Source: Entomortierella parvispora
Taxonomy: Eukaryota > Mortierellomycota > Mortierellomycetes > Mortierellales > Mortierellaceae
Length of the DNA: 64,000 nucleotides
Direction: 5' to 3'
NCBI GenBank assembly: GCA_963573315.1
Contig: OY752141.1
Span: 2,976,001-3,040,000, forward strand
The notes below the pieces were generated by a model. It made no database searches and was not told the origin of the DNA. It was given only the letters and a program-made list of their open reading frames with translations. The position numbers and the translations under genes are program-made. Each line of letters starts with the position of its first letter. Within the stretch, counting starts at the first letter, position 1. This document shows positions 43,487 to 53,965 of the stretch, piece by piece.

Positions 43487-44850
43487 TCATATTTTTGCGG
43501 TCCTTTCACGAATGGTGTTAGTGAATGCCTCCACCGAAGCTGCAGTCTTCAGCTCTTGGTCAAGTTCATCTAGGAAGGCGTCCATATCTTTACCGCTCTT
43601 TTTCTGCAGTTTCTCAATGTCCCTGAAAAGCGCTCTTCGACGCCTGTGGGTACGATTGTCCCCAAGTACTCCGTTGTCAACAATCAGATAGTCATAGTAA
43701 ACATCTTTGAGGGATCGTTTTGATTTGCACTTCAAGGAAGGTCGTGGCCGGGCCAGCGGCTGAACGCTACAAGGATGGGCTGGCGGCTGGGGCCACCATG
43801 AATCGCCGGGGGGCCGTACAGAGGCCTGGCACCACTGCGAAGGTTGCTGCTGTGGATGATGCAGTGGGAGCATCTGTTGTTGGTAAGGCTGCTGCAGCAA
43901 AGGCGGCTGAAAATACAAAAGCCCTGACGCTTGGTCCTCTTGCTGCTCTGGCCCGGAAAAGAGAGGCGCTCCTTGTTGCTGCTGTGGTGGCCCTGAGGGT
44001 AGATGCTCTCCTTGCTGATGCTGTGGTGGTAGGGGCATTGTAGTCGACATGACCCGTAAGACCAGCCCTGTTCGATGGTGAAAATCCAAACTAGTTCGCA
44101 TCAACTCTTTCAGGTGGTGTAGTTGCTGTAGCGTTAGATCTTGGCTTTGATCATGGCTGAGAGTGGCCTGCAAGGCAGAGGTTGTTGCAGTTAGCTGCTG
44201 GACCTTGTTGGCGAGCCCATTGACGGCCCCGACGACGGCGTTGCCATCAATTGCAATATCTCTGGGGAAAAGATTGGCCTGCTGACGATGCCTCTCAACT
44301 GCAGCCAAAAGATCTGTCTCGAACTGGAGAAAGAGAGGGCTCTCGAAGATGTCAGGTCTTGAGGTAATCAAAGAATTGGTCAGAGTTCGTCCCTGACTAT
44401 CTTTCTTGCGGAAGATGACTGCATCCTGAAGGATAACTCGACGGAGCCGAACAAGGAGTTGAAGAAAGGCCTTTCTGTCAACAATTGCACTCTGGACTAA
44501 ATCCTTGGCTGTCTTCTCGTTTGAGTCAGAGTCAGGTGGGACATAATGTAAGTCATCTTCAGTCGGCACGCTTGGATCGATGGCCATCATCTGGTTCTTG
44601 CAGTCCTTCATCCAGCTATCCCGCAGCTCAGGGTGATTGGCATCAAAAGTCTCTTCGATCCAGCTGAAAATCTTCCGTTGAAGTTCGAGAGGAGGGGTGA
44701 TCAGGTCGCGTTCAATAAAATACGGTTCGTTTTTGAAATGGGCTATCGCGAATGCACCGTTGGTTTCATTTCGATTGTATCACAGTGATTACCTCCAGAC
44801 TGCTGCAGAAACTTGTCGGCTATAGGGTTCACTGGCAGTTCAGGAGTCAG
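43487..44850 (-). pseudogene. Crypton-type (Ndc10-like) recombinase, truncated and frame-broken
   Basis: An open minus-strand frame from about 44775 down to the stop at 43487 encodes about 430 residues. Its N-terminal part (NGAFAIAHFKNEPYFIERDL, then LELQRKIFSWIEE and FLQLLVRLRRVILQDAVIF) resembles the Ndc10 domain-II region of fungal Crypton tyrosine-recombinase elements. A Gln/Pro-rich linker follows, then a basic C-terminal module (RSLKDVYYDYL...RRRRALF) reminiscent of the GCR1_C DNA-binding domain. Upstream, another frame carries LTPELPVNPIADKFLQQSGG, separated from the main frame by a TGA near 44785. The catalytic tyrosine-recombinase core expected upstream is absent. A short frame (44847-45056) may be a displaced N-terminal piece. 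This looks like an internally deleted, probably inactive element gene. The alternative is a domesticated Ndc10-like factor. Confidence 0.6.
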
Positions 44851-45722
44851 TGCATCGGATCATGATCTGACAAGGTGGAAAAGGAAGGTAAAGAAGGTGT
44901 AGGCCTGGTCACGACGATAGTCCTTTGGGGCCTTCTTTTGCTTTCTGAAGCGTCGGTGGGGGGAGTGCAAGGCTTGCTGTCGGCTTGATTCCTGCATACT
45001 TCATGTCGCTTAATTCGAGTCCTTGGTACTTTTTCTGGGCACGAATGTTTAGTCAATCAGAGCAAGGGATTAGAGAAACAGAGCAAAGGCGGACCCACCC
45101 CTGATTTTTAATGACTCTCGGCATCACGTGAAAGAATTAATATTTACGTAAATGCTATTTTACCTGCATTCGCGACAAACACGACTCCAGCGCCTTTTTC
45201 TTTGCCACCGATCCACAAACTCCACAAACCACAAACCTTCAGTGGCCTTTCTCGTTCTTCACTACTGAATCTACCCCCTCTCCAAAACCCCTTTCTCTAT
45301 CTACGTTACCCACTCTTAACTCTTGACTCTGTCCTAAGCTACGACACTTCGGTATATATCTATGATATGATGGTACCTTTCGAAAACAATCTTATTGACT
45401 CTATCTTACTAATGAAAGCTTGCTTCTTCTCCTATTCTCTTCGCTACACTTGTGCGTGGACAAATAAAAGCACAATATCCATAGTAGGTGCATAAAACGA
45501 AAAAAATCCGAACCTGTTCGAATGTTGACCAACTCTGCCTTTTTTCTTTTAATTACAAAGCCTCGAGGTAGTCTACCAGTTAAAAGCCGAGACCTTCCCC
45601 CCCCCCTCCCCTCTCCCGAAAAGTAAGCAATCTGATCAAAGATCGACACGATCAATATGACTGAGCATTCGGGTCTGGGTACACTTTATACTAACGAGTT
45701 TATTTATGGTAGGTGCTACGCA
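44851..45722. other. Divergent spacer between recombinase remnant and Fanzor gene
   Basis: About 0.87 kb with no convincing gene. It contains a CACGTG at 45125-45130, the left copy of the 12-bp repeat (45136-45147), a C-rich patch at 45599-45610, and an upstream in-frame ATG at 45657 that could extend the Fanzor protein by 22 residues. Probably the promoter of the Fanzor gene. Confidence 0.5.
45136..45147 (+). repeat. 12-bp direct repeat, left copy (ATTAATATTTAC)
   Basis: Perfect match to 50490-50501 in the same orientation. The two copies bracket the XPG-Fanzor gene. The sequence is AT-rich, so chance identity is not excluded. Confidence 0.5.
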
Positions 45723-48700
45723 ATGGGAGTGCAGGGTATCTTTCCCGTGTTGCGAAAGAAAGGGATATCCGACACACCTCCAGACCTCCAAACCCTCAAT
45801 ATTGATGCTATCCACTACGATGTGAAAGCAGTACATTATGGCGATATCACGATGCAACTGACAAGTGTCGACAACGTTGAAGAGGATGGTTCATTTAACA
45901 TCGACAAGGCTATGTCAGTAGTAGCTGTATCAATCGGCAACAAGATCCAAGCCTGGCTCAAACATATGTCGCTAGAAGTCAACATAACTCTGCACATCGA
46001 CGGATTTGATAGTGCCGCGAAAGGAGGCACTCATCAGCAAAGACATATAAAGCGTGAACAAGCTTCAGCCAACATCGAATCCAACCTTCGCATACTGGAG
46101 CGCAAAGTCGGGCACTGGGTTTCAACAAAAGTCACCGACAAGATTGACAAGAACTTGAGGAAAGCTTGTCAGTTAGACTCCTACTGTAGAGAGGTCCTTG
46201 CCTCTGCAGAGCTGAAACAGATCCCTGTATCGCAGCCTATTGTACAAATCACACGGGACACGGAAAAGCTGCCGTCCTCTCAATTGATTCGGATTATATC
46301 TTCTACTCCGGTGTCAACATTTTACTTCGGCCCAACCCCAAAGGTCCCGGACTTTTGTGCTACGAGCGTGCTCAGGTCAAGAAAGCGCTGGGTCTGATTC
46401 ATGACGAAGAGCTGATACTCTACGGGTGCGTCAATAAGAACGATTACAACTTGAACGTGCCTACTATTGGCCTGATCAAGAGTCTCGAGATTATCAAGCC
46501 TCCCGCCGACGAGGATGACGACGATGTGAGCATGGGGGATGATGGGGATAATGACGCGGTCTCTGGCGATTCGGAAGAACCAGGTTCAGCTGAAAGCAAC
46601 GCGGAGGAAGCTGGATCAGATGAAAACAACACGGAGGAGTCGGGGCCGGATGAAGAGGATTTGGGACCGGATGAAGAGGATTCGGACGCTGGATCTAGCG
46701 GTGACGACATGGGTCATGATTCGAAAAGTACAACGTGGGGAATTGCATCGGTTGCTGTCACCTCTAAGCCAAAATCAGCTCTGGGCAAACGCAAGGCCAA
46801 AGGATATCAAATCAACGATAACTCATATTCCAGCTCTAATGATGAAGGTCCATCTGTCAAAGCCACGTCCAAGCGCTCGAAACCCGATCAGGGGGTACAA
46901 ACACCGGTTGCTGGTTTAAAGGAAAGAGACACTCCCGGTATAAAGCCAAGCTCGACCGCCTCAGTATCCGAATCCGACGCCATTCCTGACCTTCGCCAAC
47001 TTCTACAGCTTTTTTGCGAAAGGGTGTCGTCTGTTGTCCACAAAAGTGTGTCTCCTTTGTTGTTCGAATCATCTATTCGCACTTTTGGATTTCTAAGTCA
47101 GCTGAAGACAGGAGAGACTCCAAGCTCCCACCCCGAGCATATACCTCTTTGGAAACCATATCTGGATGATCAGACCTCGACGTCCCTACCACCACTGTCA
47201 TTCCCACCTTTGCCCGAGCCAAAGATGTCTGAGAGTGAGCTGATGAGCCAGGTACAGTTTCAGCTTGAGCGGTATTCAGCTGCTAGAGCAGAGAGAAGAA
47301 GGTTCAAGGTGCAAATGCCCGATCAAGGTCCAACAAGGTAAGAAAGCGACTTGACACACAACGGCATTTACTATGGATCAGCCCTAACCTTGTACTGAAT
47401 CATTCTTTTCCAGGCCTCATGAGCTGCACCGTCACGGCAATCGCAATCAGTTCAGTCACGTCTACCGGACCACAGGCAAAGACAGCAACTTCTTAGGAGG
47501 CTGCAAAGTTGACATCAACAAACTAAGCGACCCGACAAGACCACCTCCAGGTCCATCTAATCCAGTTATACAGCCAGTCAAGGATAGTCGCAAGAGTAAG
47601 CGCAAGAAAAAGCAGAAGGGGGACCGCAAAACAAGACGGAAGGGCGATCATGTCAAAGCCCAACCGAAAGGTACAAGCGGTGTCAAGGCCTCGTTTTCGA
47701 CCCAAAAATCTCGTAACCTTGATCAGAGATTCGAGAAGCGCGCTTTAACAGTAGGAGCCTTCGAGAAAAATGTCACCTTGCGATTAATGAGACGCGAGGG
47801 AAACTATGAGCACGGAACGGTCGAGTTTGACGAGGCGTACAAACGCGCAAAGCCGCTTGCTCAGGAAATTACCAAACGACAGCAAGCATGCATTGAAACC
47901 CGCGACCTCTTATTATACGACACCTACGCTGCAATCATGTTGGCCATTGAAGACATCAACGATCCAACCGATCTTCAGAGGCAATCTAATGAAATTCTGG
48001 AACAAAAATCATCCATCGCCGCCGTCTCGTGCCCGTCCTCGTCCTCGTCTTCGTCTTCGTCCATTTCAAAAAGACATCGGTGGGACCTCCCTGAGAAATA
48101 TCCAGACACAATGATGAAGGACTTGGTGGACAACAAAACGATCTATTACGCGCTGGTCGCGTTCTTTTTTCATGGAAAGGCCGCCAATAACTCGGAGGAC
48201 AATAGGATACAAAAGCAAGCAGCTAAAGACACACTCTCAACGGATCAGGTGGCAAAAAGAACCAGGACCACCCAGAAAGGAGGATCGCCAAGATTCGACG
48301 ACCGACCTTTCTTTGCTAGATGGATCTTTGAAAGATATCAAGCGAAAACCAATTTTGTGCCATACGACGAGCGCGGCATACAGCTCTTTAATACCAACGC
48401 AGCCTACTCGACGCAAGCAACGGTATCTAAGGCCGTCTCCTGCCATTATAAGCACGCCGTTGTATGTAACCCTCTTCTATCGGCTGGCTGAATTCCTGGT
48501 TGTAAAAAGAGGACAGCTAATTAATATAATATTTTCATTTGTAAACTAGTTTGACGGTACGGTCGAATGGTCTCCGAGTACAACGCCTGGTGAACTGAGC
48601 ACACCAGCCATCCAGTGGTTCCAAGAACATAACACGGAAGGGGTTTTCAAGGATTTTGTGTTCGGGAAGTATGCCCGCAACGTTCAAATCGTAACCGAGC

Positions 48701-50342
48701 AAGACCTACTATACTTTCTCCATGCCGATCCGCCGTCTCAGCCCCAGCCAGATTATTTATCGGAGACCAGCTACCGGGATTTCGAGCCATTCCTCAAAGA
48801 GTTGTTCCCAAAAAAGTCGGTCGGAAAGGGCAAGAGGGCATCTCAGAGGGTCTTTACACACCAAGAAAGAATGGGCCATATCATCAAATACAAAGGATGG
48901 TTCCTGACATCCGTCGCGTATGACCTTTCACGAGAAGTGTCACCGTCCACGCCTACTGGAGGTTCATTAGAGAGAAAGACGTGGGGCCATCGAAAGGATG
49001 GTTATTGTCACAAAATACGGCTGCAGTCAGAAGAGCAATTAAGACACAGCCACAACTACATCCTCGGCACTGGCTACCAAACTGACGGCCTGGTCTTTAC
49101 GCTCCTGGCCAACGACACCCGGGCGCCGAAGACACGCCAAAAAAAAAAATCTCTCTCATTTGATCCCGACGAGGAGGAGTTGGCGGCGGCAGCGGCAGCA
49201 TCAACGGCAGTGACGGAGGATGACGAAACGGAAGACGATGGGCTCGACGATGACGCGAAACAGAGCATTAACCTTTCGGAGCACCTGTACGCCCTTGACC
49301 CCGACAAACAATATGAGTTTGAACGTCCAGCGGATCTTAGTCAGTTTGCGGCTGGGACAAAGTCTGGTTACAAGTGCAACTTGGCCGCTCGAACAAAGCT
49401 CCTCCCAAACGCCGCCGTACTTAAATGGAATGTCGAGCCCAGAGTCATCATCGGTGCGGATCCCGGAGAGATTGTACCAGTAGCAACAACAAGACTGGAC
49501 CAGGGCAGTGGAGAGCGGCATACGATGAAGATCAAAAGAACGTTCTTGTATGAGCCAACGTGGCGTTTTAAACGGGCTTTGGATAAAAGGAAGAAGGACC
49601 ACTTCATCGACCGACTCGAATCACTCACACCTTCCAGGAGACTGGGTGCTGCAAGTGAATTCTTGATGTACATGAACACTCCTGCCAAAGACATTCTACT
49701 GCCGCTCGCAAAGTCAAGTCCTGAAAGAGAAAAGATCGACACGATGAAGGGGACGGTCCGTGAGGAGATTTTCTCATTTTACCACAGCAAGTGGATGCGC
49801 AAGAAACAATGGGATCATAACAAGGCAAAAAGATCTGCAGTGGATCTTGCAGTCCACCATATACTGGAGCAAGCAGGGTTGAACCCAAACTGGAAACCAC
49901 AGGTACCAGGAACAGCAGCCCTGGCGTATGGACTCTCTAGTTTCAATACAAGGCGCGGCCCTTCGTCCATGGCAGAAGTCATACGAAAACAGCTCGTGCA
50001 TGCCGTAAGAACTCCTTTTTTTAAAAGAGCCCCTTCCATCACTTTAATTCTTTTTTTTAACCGCTGGTTCCTTTGATTCATCTCTAGTTTCGTAGGCTTG
50101 GACAGCCGGCTGTAGGCATCCATGAATACAACAGCACTCAAAAATGTCCCCGACGAACATGCGACCGATACCTCACGAAACATGGGAAGAGATCCATGTA
50201 CTGTGAAGGCTGCAATCGATTTTATGACCGTGACGCAGTCGGCTCGGAGAACATCGCCTACATTCTGGAGGCAATGGTCGCAGGGCGCGGTCGACCAGCA
50301 AAGTTCTTGCCTACCTCAACCACACTTATTCAACATCATTGA
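45723..50342 (+). CDS. XPG/FEN1-like nuclease fused to Fanzor (TnpB-like) RNA-guided nuclease
   Basis: Four exons: 45723-47337, 47414-48461, 48550-50004 and 50088-50342, about 1,457 residues, with one frame break in exon 1 near 46190-46205. The N-terminal part reads as an XPG/FEN1 nuclease: start MGVQGIFPVLRKKG, a YDVK Asp, HIDGFD, then after the break CRAETDPCIAAY, SIDSDYIFY and an NDY before a PTIG turn. These are the family's acidic metal ligands. Next come a Glu/Asp-rich stretch (46505-46710), a lysine/arginine cluster (KSKRKKKQKGDRKTRRK) likely acting as nuclear signal, and a long helical region. The C-terminal half is a Fanzor: RuvC-I IIGADPGEIVPVAT (Asp codon 49459-49461), AYGLSSFNTRRG, GIHEYNSTQKCP, a zinc finger with Cys codons at 50145, 50160, 50202 and 50211, and the terminal YDRDAVGSENIAY RuvC-III motif. 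Fanzors are OMEGA-RNA-guided DNA nucleases of eukaryotic mobile elements. The XPG fusion is unusual. Whether the break is a mutation or an unrecognised intron is open. Confidence 0.8.
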
Positions 50343-50500
50343 CGGGGTGCCACGGAACACCCAAAAAAAGTTGTAAGTACTCTCCCAATAGTCCAACTTA
50401 TCGTGCTCTTTCTGGTGCAACTTTCTCACAAGTATACCTTCTCTCCATCTACTTCTCCATCTACACCTTTATCGTTCAAAGACGTAAGTATTAATATTTA
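50343..50500 (+). ncRNA. Candidate guide-RNA region downstream of Fanzor
   Basis: Guide (omega) RNAs of TnpB/Fanzor loci usually overlap the 3' end of the gene and the element end. Just after the stop codon lies a small hairpin, GGGTG (50345-50349), 8-nt loop, CACCC (50358-50362). It is followed by single-stranded-looking CT-rich sequence up to the right copy of the 12-bp repeat. Position is the main argument; no RNA evidence is available. Confidence 0.25.
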
Positions 50501-50501
50501 C
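50490..50501 (+). repeat. 12-bp direct repeat, right copy (ATTAATATTTAC)
   Basis: Same 12 bases as 45136-45147, lying 148 bp after the Fanzor stop codon. Candidate right boundary of the Fanzor unit. Confidence 0.5.
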
Positions 50502-50763
50502 TCCAATATTGCCTAAAAAGTGCTATCGCAATTTCATCTTCAAAATGGGACTAACATTTTGACTTGTTTCACATTTTCCGAACTACTAGTACAGTAATAA
50601 TATCTTCTGGTGATTCAATTCAACCAAATAAAATGGCGAAGGGGGGGTTTTTTTTCAAGAATAACAAACAAGAATATTATAGATATTGCAATATATGAAG
50701 AAAGTAAAAGAAGAAAGGCACTGGGAAACTAGATTGGTATTTCTTTTTCCGTCTGTTTCTTCT
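50502..50763. other. Convergent AT-rich spacer
   Basis: AT-rich sequence with a G7-T8 run near 50641-50658, between the Fanzor unit and the stop codon of the convergent exchanger gene. No gene seen. Confidence 0.6.
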
Positions 50764-52745
50764 TTAGGCAGCACCAGTGACGACCTCGGCAACAGGGTAG
50801 TAGAAGACAGCAATGGCGATGATAATGTATGTTGAGATCAACATGACGCCTTCGAGCCAGTTGGACTCTCCGTCTTGGATCAAGTAGTTGACGATCAAGA
50901 CCGTGACAAAAAGCACACAGGTCTCGAAAGTGTTGAAGAAGAGGGTCATAGGCTGGCTGATGATCCAGCCGATAATAACCATCAAGGGGGTAACAAACAA
51001 GGCAATCTGCATCGACGAACCGACAGCGACACCGATGGCAAGATCCATCTTGTTTTTCATCGCCACAGAGACGGCCGTTACGTGCTCAGCTGCGTTACCA
51101 ACAATTGGCAAGAGAATCAATCCAATGAACGTACGGGACACGTTCCACGACGATGCCAGAGGATCGATAGCACTGTGGAAAGAAAGAGAGATGGTCCAAG
51201 AAAATAAACAAGTTAGAACCATAGAGTGGCATCAGTCCAAAGTCTGTGCAAAGGTTGGTAGGAGCAGGTCTTTGTTCTCTTACCCAACCAGGTATTCTGA
51301 GCAAAAGGCGACAACGACTGTGATGGCCAACAGCATGATAACTCCCAACCAGAGAGGCAAGGTTGGCTCTTCTTGCTCTTCTTCGCTGCTGTTGGAGTAA
51401 AGATGGGTGTGGGTCTTGAGCTGGAAGTACAGGAACAAGATATAGACGACAAGGAGGACAATGGCCGATCCTTGGGACAGATGCTGGATGCCCGAAGTTT
51501 GCTCCGCTGTCTTTGCGGTGGAGGCAAAGGCGGCAGGGATCAACAAGGACAGGCAAGACAAGGATAAGAGTGAAGCCGAAGTCTGGGCAGCAGTCTGATT
51601 GAACTTTTGGGAAGAGAACTTGAAACCTCCAAAGACAAAGCAGCATCCCAAGACCTAGAGGAAGAGGACGGAAAAAGAGAAGATGAATAAGAAACGGAAA
51701 ACAGTGTTGAGTATCTGTGATTGTTGCCACCAAAATAACGAGAAGCGACCGCGAGGTTGTCTTGGACCCTTTTTTCCTTTTTTTTCACGTTATCCCGCTC
51801 GTTCCCCATTTCGAGACATTTAACCACCCCTGCCAAACCATATTCAACAGAAAGCCACAAGCCTATAGCTCACTTGACCCAACGTTGTCAGGAGCATGAG
51901 GACACCCAAAAAAAAGGAGAGTTGTGACTATAATATATGAGCAATATCAAATAGCAAATTGGAGATGAACTTACTAGTAGCAGGTTAGAGAGGACGGAGC
52001 CAAGAAGCGAGGCCTGAACAACGTCAATCTTGCCCTCCTTCAAGGCAATGATGGACAGAATCAACTCTACGGCGTTTCCAAAAGACGCGTTCAGCAAAGC
52101 ACCAAGGTTCTATTTTCAGATGGTTTGAAGGGACACAAAAAAAAAAAAAAAAAAAAAAAAAAGATGATTACCAAAGACCATCCAGAATTTCACTCAATTT
52201 GGTTTCTCCCGGGTTGTCCCTGAGGACACGGGAAAGAACTTGTTGGTTTAGTTATTTTCCCCGTCATTTCTTACCTCTCCAAGTCTCAGCGAAATCTCCT
52301 CAGTAGCGAAACCGAGAAGCTTTGCCAACGGTACAATGGCGATAAAGTTGAAAATAAAAACAATGATGGGTGACCATCCGACCTTGTCTGCGATAATACC
52401 AAGAGGAACAAAGACAAGGAGGACGTTCAGCCAGGTCGAGAGGATGATGGCCTTTAAGCATTGAGGAACAGTCAGTGGTGGTGGACGTTCGCCAAGAAGG
52501 GTGCCAGAACGAGTGGATGAGTTGAGAGTGTTCCTGAGCGAGCGTTCTGAACGGATAGTGACCCTGGGATTGGGCTTGGTGGAAATGGGCGAGCCCTCTG
52601 CCTCACTGTTTTCGCTATGAGGCAGGCCCGAGGAGGTCAGGGTGGAGTCATTATTGTAGGCGGGGATGCGAACCGATGGGGGCTTGCTGGTGCCAGTTGT
52701 GGGATCCTTTTGAGGGTCAGACTCGTGAAACTCTTGTTTCTCCAT
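50764..52745 (-). CDS. VCX1: Vacuolar Ca2+/H+ exchanger (CAX/Vcx1 family)
   Basis: Five exons on the minus strand: 52745-52275, 52109-51975, 51927-51874, 51654-51284 and 51172-50764, in phase, 479 residues. The first ATG is at 52745. A hydrophilic Ser/Pro/Thr-rich N-terminus of about 90 residues precedes the first hydrophobic segment. The family's two inverted alpha-repeat signatures are present: [17 protein letters not shown] in exon 2 and [14 protein letters not shown] in exon 5, each with the Glu that coordinates cation. A short acidic loop ([10 protein letters not shown]) separates the two halves, as in CAX proteins, and about 11 membrane segments are seen. The protein moves Ca2+ into the vacuole in exchange for protons. 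Exon 3 is only 54 nt. Substrate beyond Ca2+ (for example Mn2+) cannot be judged. Confidence 0.93.
52137..52162. repeat. A26 homopolymer in exchanger intron 1
   Basis: A run of 26 A on the plus strand (poly-T on the coding strand) close to the 3' splice site of intron 1 of the exchanger gene. Confidence 0.9.
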
Positions 52746-53965
52746 GAGAGATGATGGAGAGAACTGGGTCAATGGGGAGGATGAAAAAGAGAGGATGAAG
52801 GCAAAGCAGAGCCAAGGAAAGAGGCGTGGTGTGACAGGAGTATGGCGAAGTCAAGCAAAAGGAAGAAGTGAAAATGAACTTCCTTCCCGGGAGCAGAAAG
52901 AAAAACAGACCTGACTTTACCGGTGGTGGGCTGGAGTTGATTTGCGATTGCTCCCGCTCACGAGCGACCTTCCTGTCCAACTCGCCACTCCCCTTTTCCT
53001 GCTGTTCAGATTCGGACACTGGCGGTAAGTCTATCGCTCATTCACCACCTGTCTGCAACAGACTGAATAGAGTCTTGGTCAGGTCAGAATCCAATTGGAC
53101 TTGCGGACTTGAACACACCAAGTCCAGAAGGGCCAGGCCAACCCTCTTTGGGTCCCTGCTCTTGCCGCCGACCAGCCTCGCCCCTTGAAATTTATAAAAA
53201 GGGATGGGGGGGAAATCCAGCCAGAGAAATACACAGTGCAACAACGCTCTATTATGTTATGAAGTTCCGCTCAGCATGAAAGGAACCTTCCCAGCCTTCC
53301 TTTTTGACAACTTGTTGTACATACTGTAGTACGAAGTGGGCTTTTGGAGCTCGGCGGTGCTCTCACAAACTTTTTTGGAATTTGGAGTTCGTCACACCGG
53401 CTACGGCGGCCTCAAGTTTTCGCGGTATATGAGGCATGTGTTGGAAGTGCCTAGGCGGCCCAGTTTTGTGGAACTTCAATCTAGCACAATGTCATCTTGC
53501 TCCAATGAAAAAGGCACGCGTTTCCTTCCTTGAAGCACTCCGTGCACAGCCAAATCCAACAGAGACACTCTTGTTTTGCAATGTTTTTTTTTTTTGTTTA
53601 TGATTTGTCGACTCTGAGAATAGACAGGGGAAAGAGCACGCGCGGCTGTATCTTTGATGGGATAGAGAGCGGTAATAGAGGAGGGAGAACTTATTGTTCC
53701 GCACGCGATAGTTTCTTGTTGAGTGGAGTGCATGCAGGAAGGACAGCCATTGTGGGGAGAGGAAGGGAGGAGGGGTACAAGTTGTGCAGGGGATAAACGA
53801 AAAGCCAAAAGAAATATACAAGTAGGAGGTGATCTAAACTACAACGGCAGAGGTGTGGAAAGGACGAAATAGGATGCAATAAATTGGAGAAAACAGCAAA
53901 ACTAACATGGATCCTTCGGTCCATAAAAAAAACAAAAAAGTGCACAGGGGGAAGGAAGAGAGGGC
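52746..53965. other. Upstream region of exchanger and 3' region of Medusa-like gene
   Basis: About 1.2 kb between two minus-strand genes, with no supported gene. A TATA-like ATTTATAAAAA lies at about 53189-53199, well placed for a core promoter of the exchanger or of its leader. Confidence 0.5.

Larger units (their letters stand above)
43377..50501. mobile_element. Accessory island: Crypton-like remnant plus Fanzor gene
   Basis: Two divergent genes of mobile-element type sit between conserved housekeeping genes (TFB1M and a Ca2+ exchanger). On the left is a decayed Ndc10/Crypton-type recombinase gene. On the right is an XPG-Fanzor gene bracketed by a 12-bp direct repeat (45136-45147 and 50490-50501). 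Known biology: Fanzor genes are often passengers in eukaryotic DNA transposons. I could not define inverted terminal repeats or a target duplication for the whole island, so the outer limits are approximate, and it may be two independent insertions. Confidence 0.5.

Noticed and set aside
43720-44043. Ala-rich plus-strand frame inside the Crypton-like gene
   Set aside because: It is antisense to the Gln/Pro-rich linker of the minus-strand gene, so its Ala/Val composition is a by-product.
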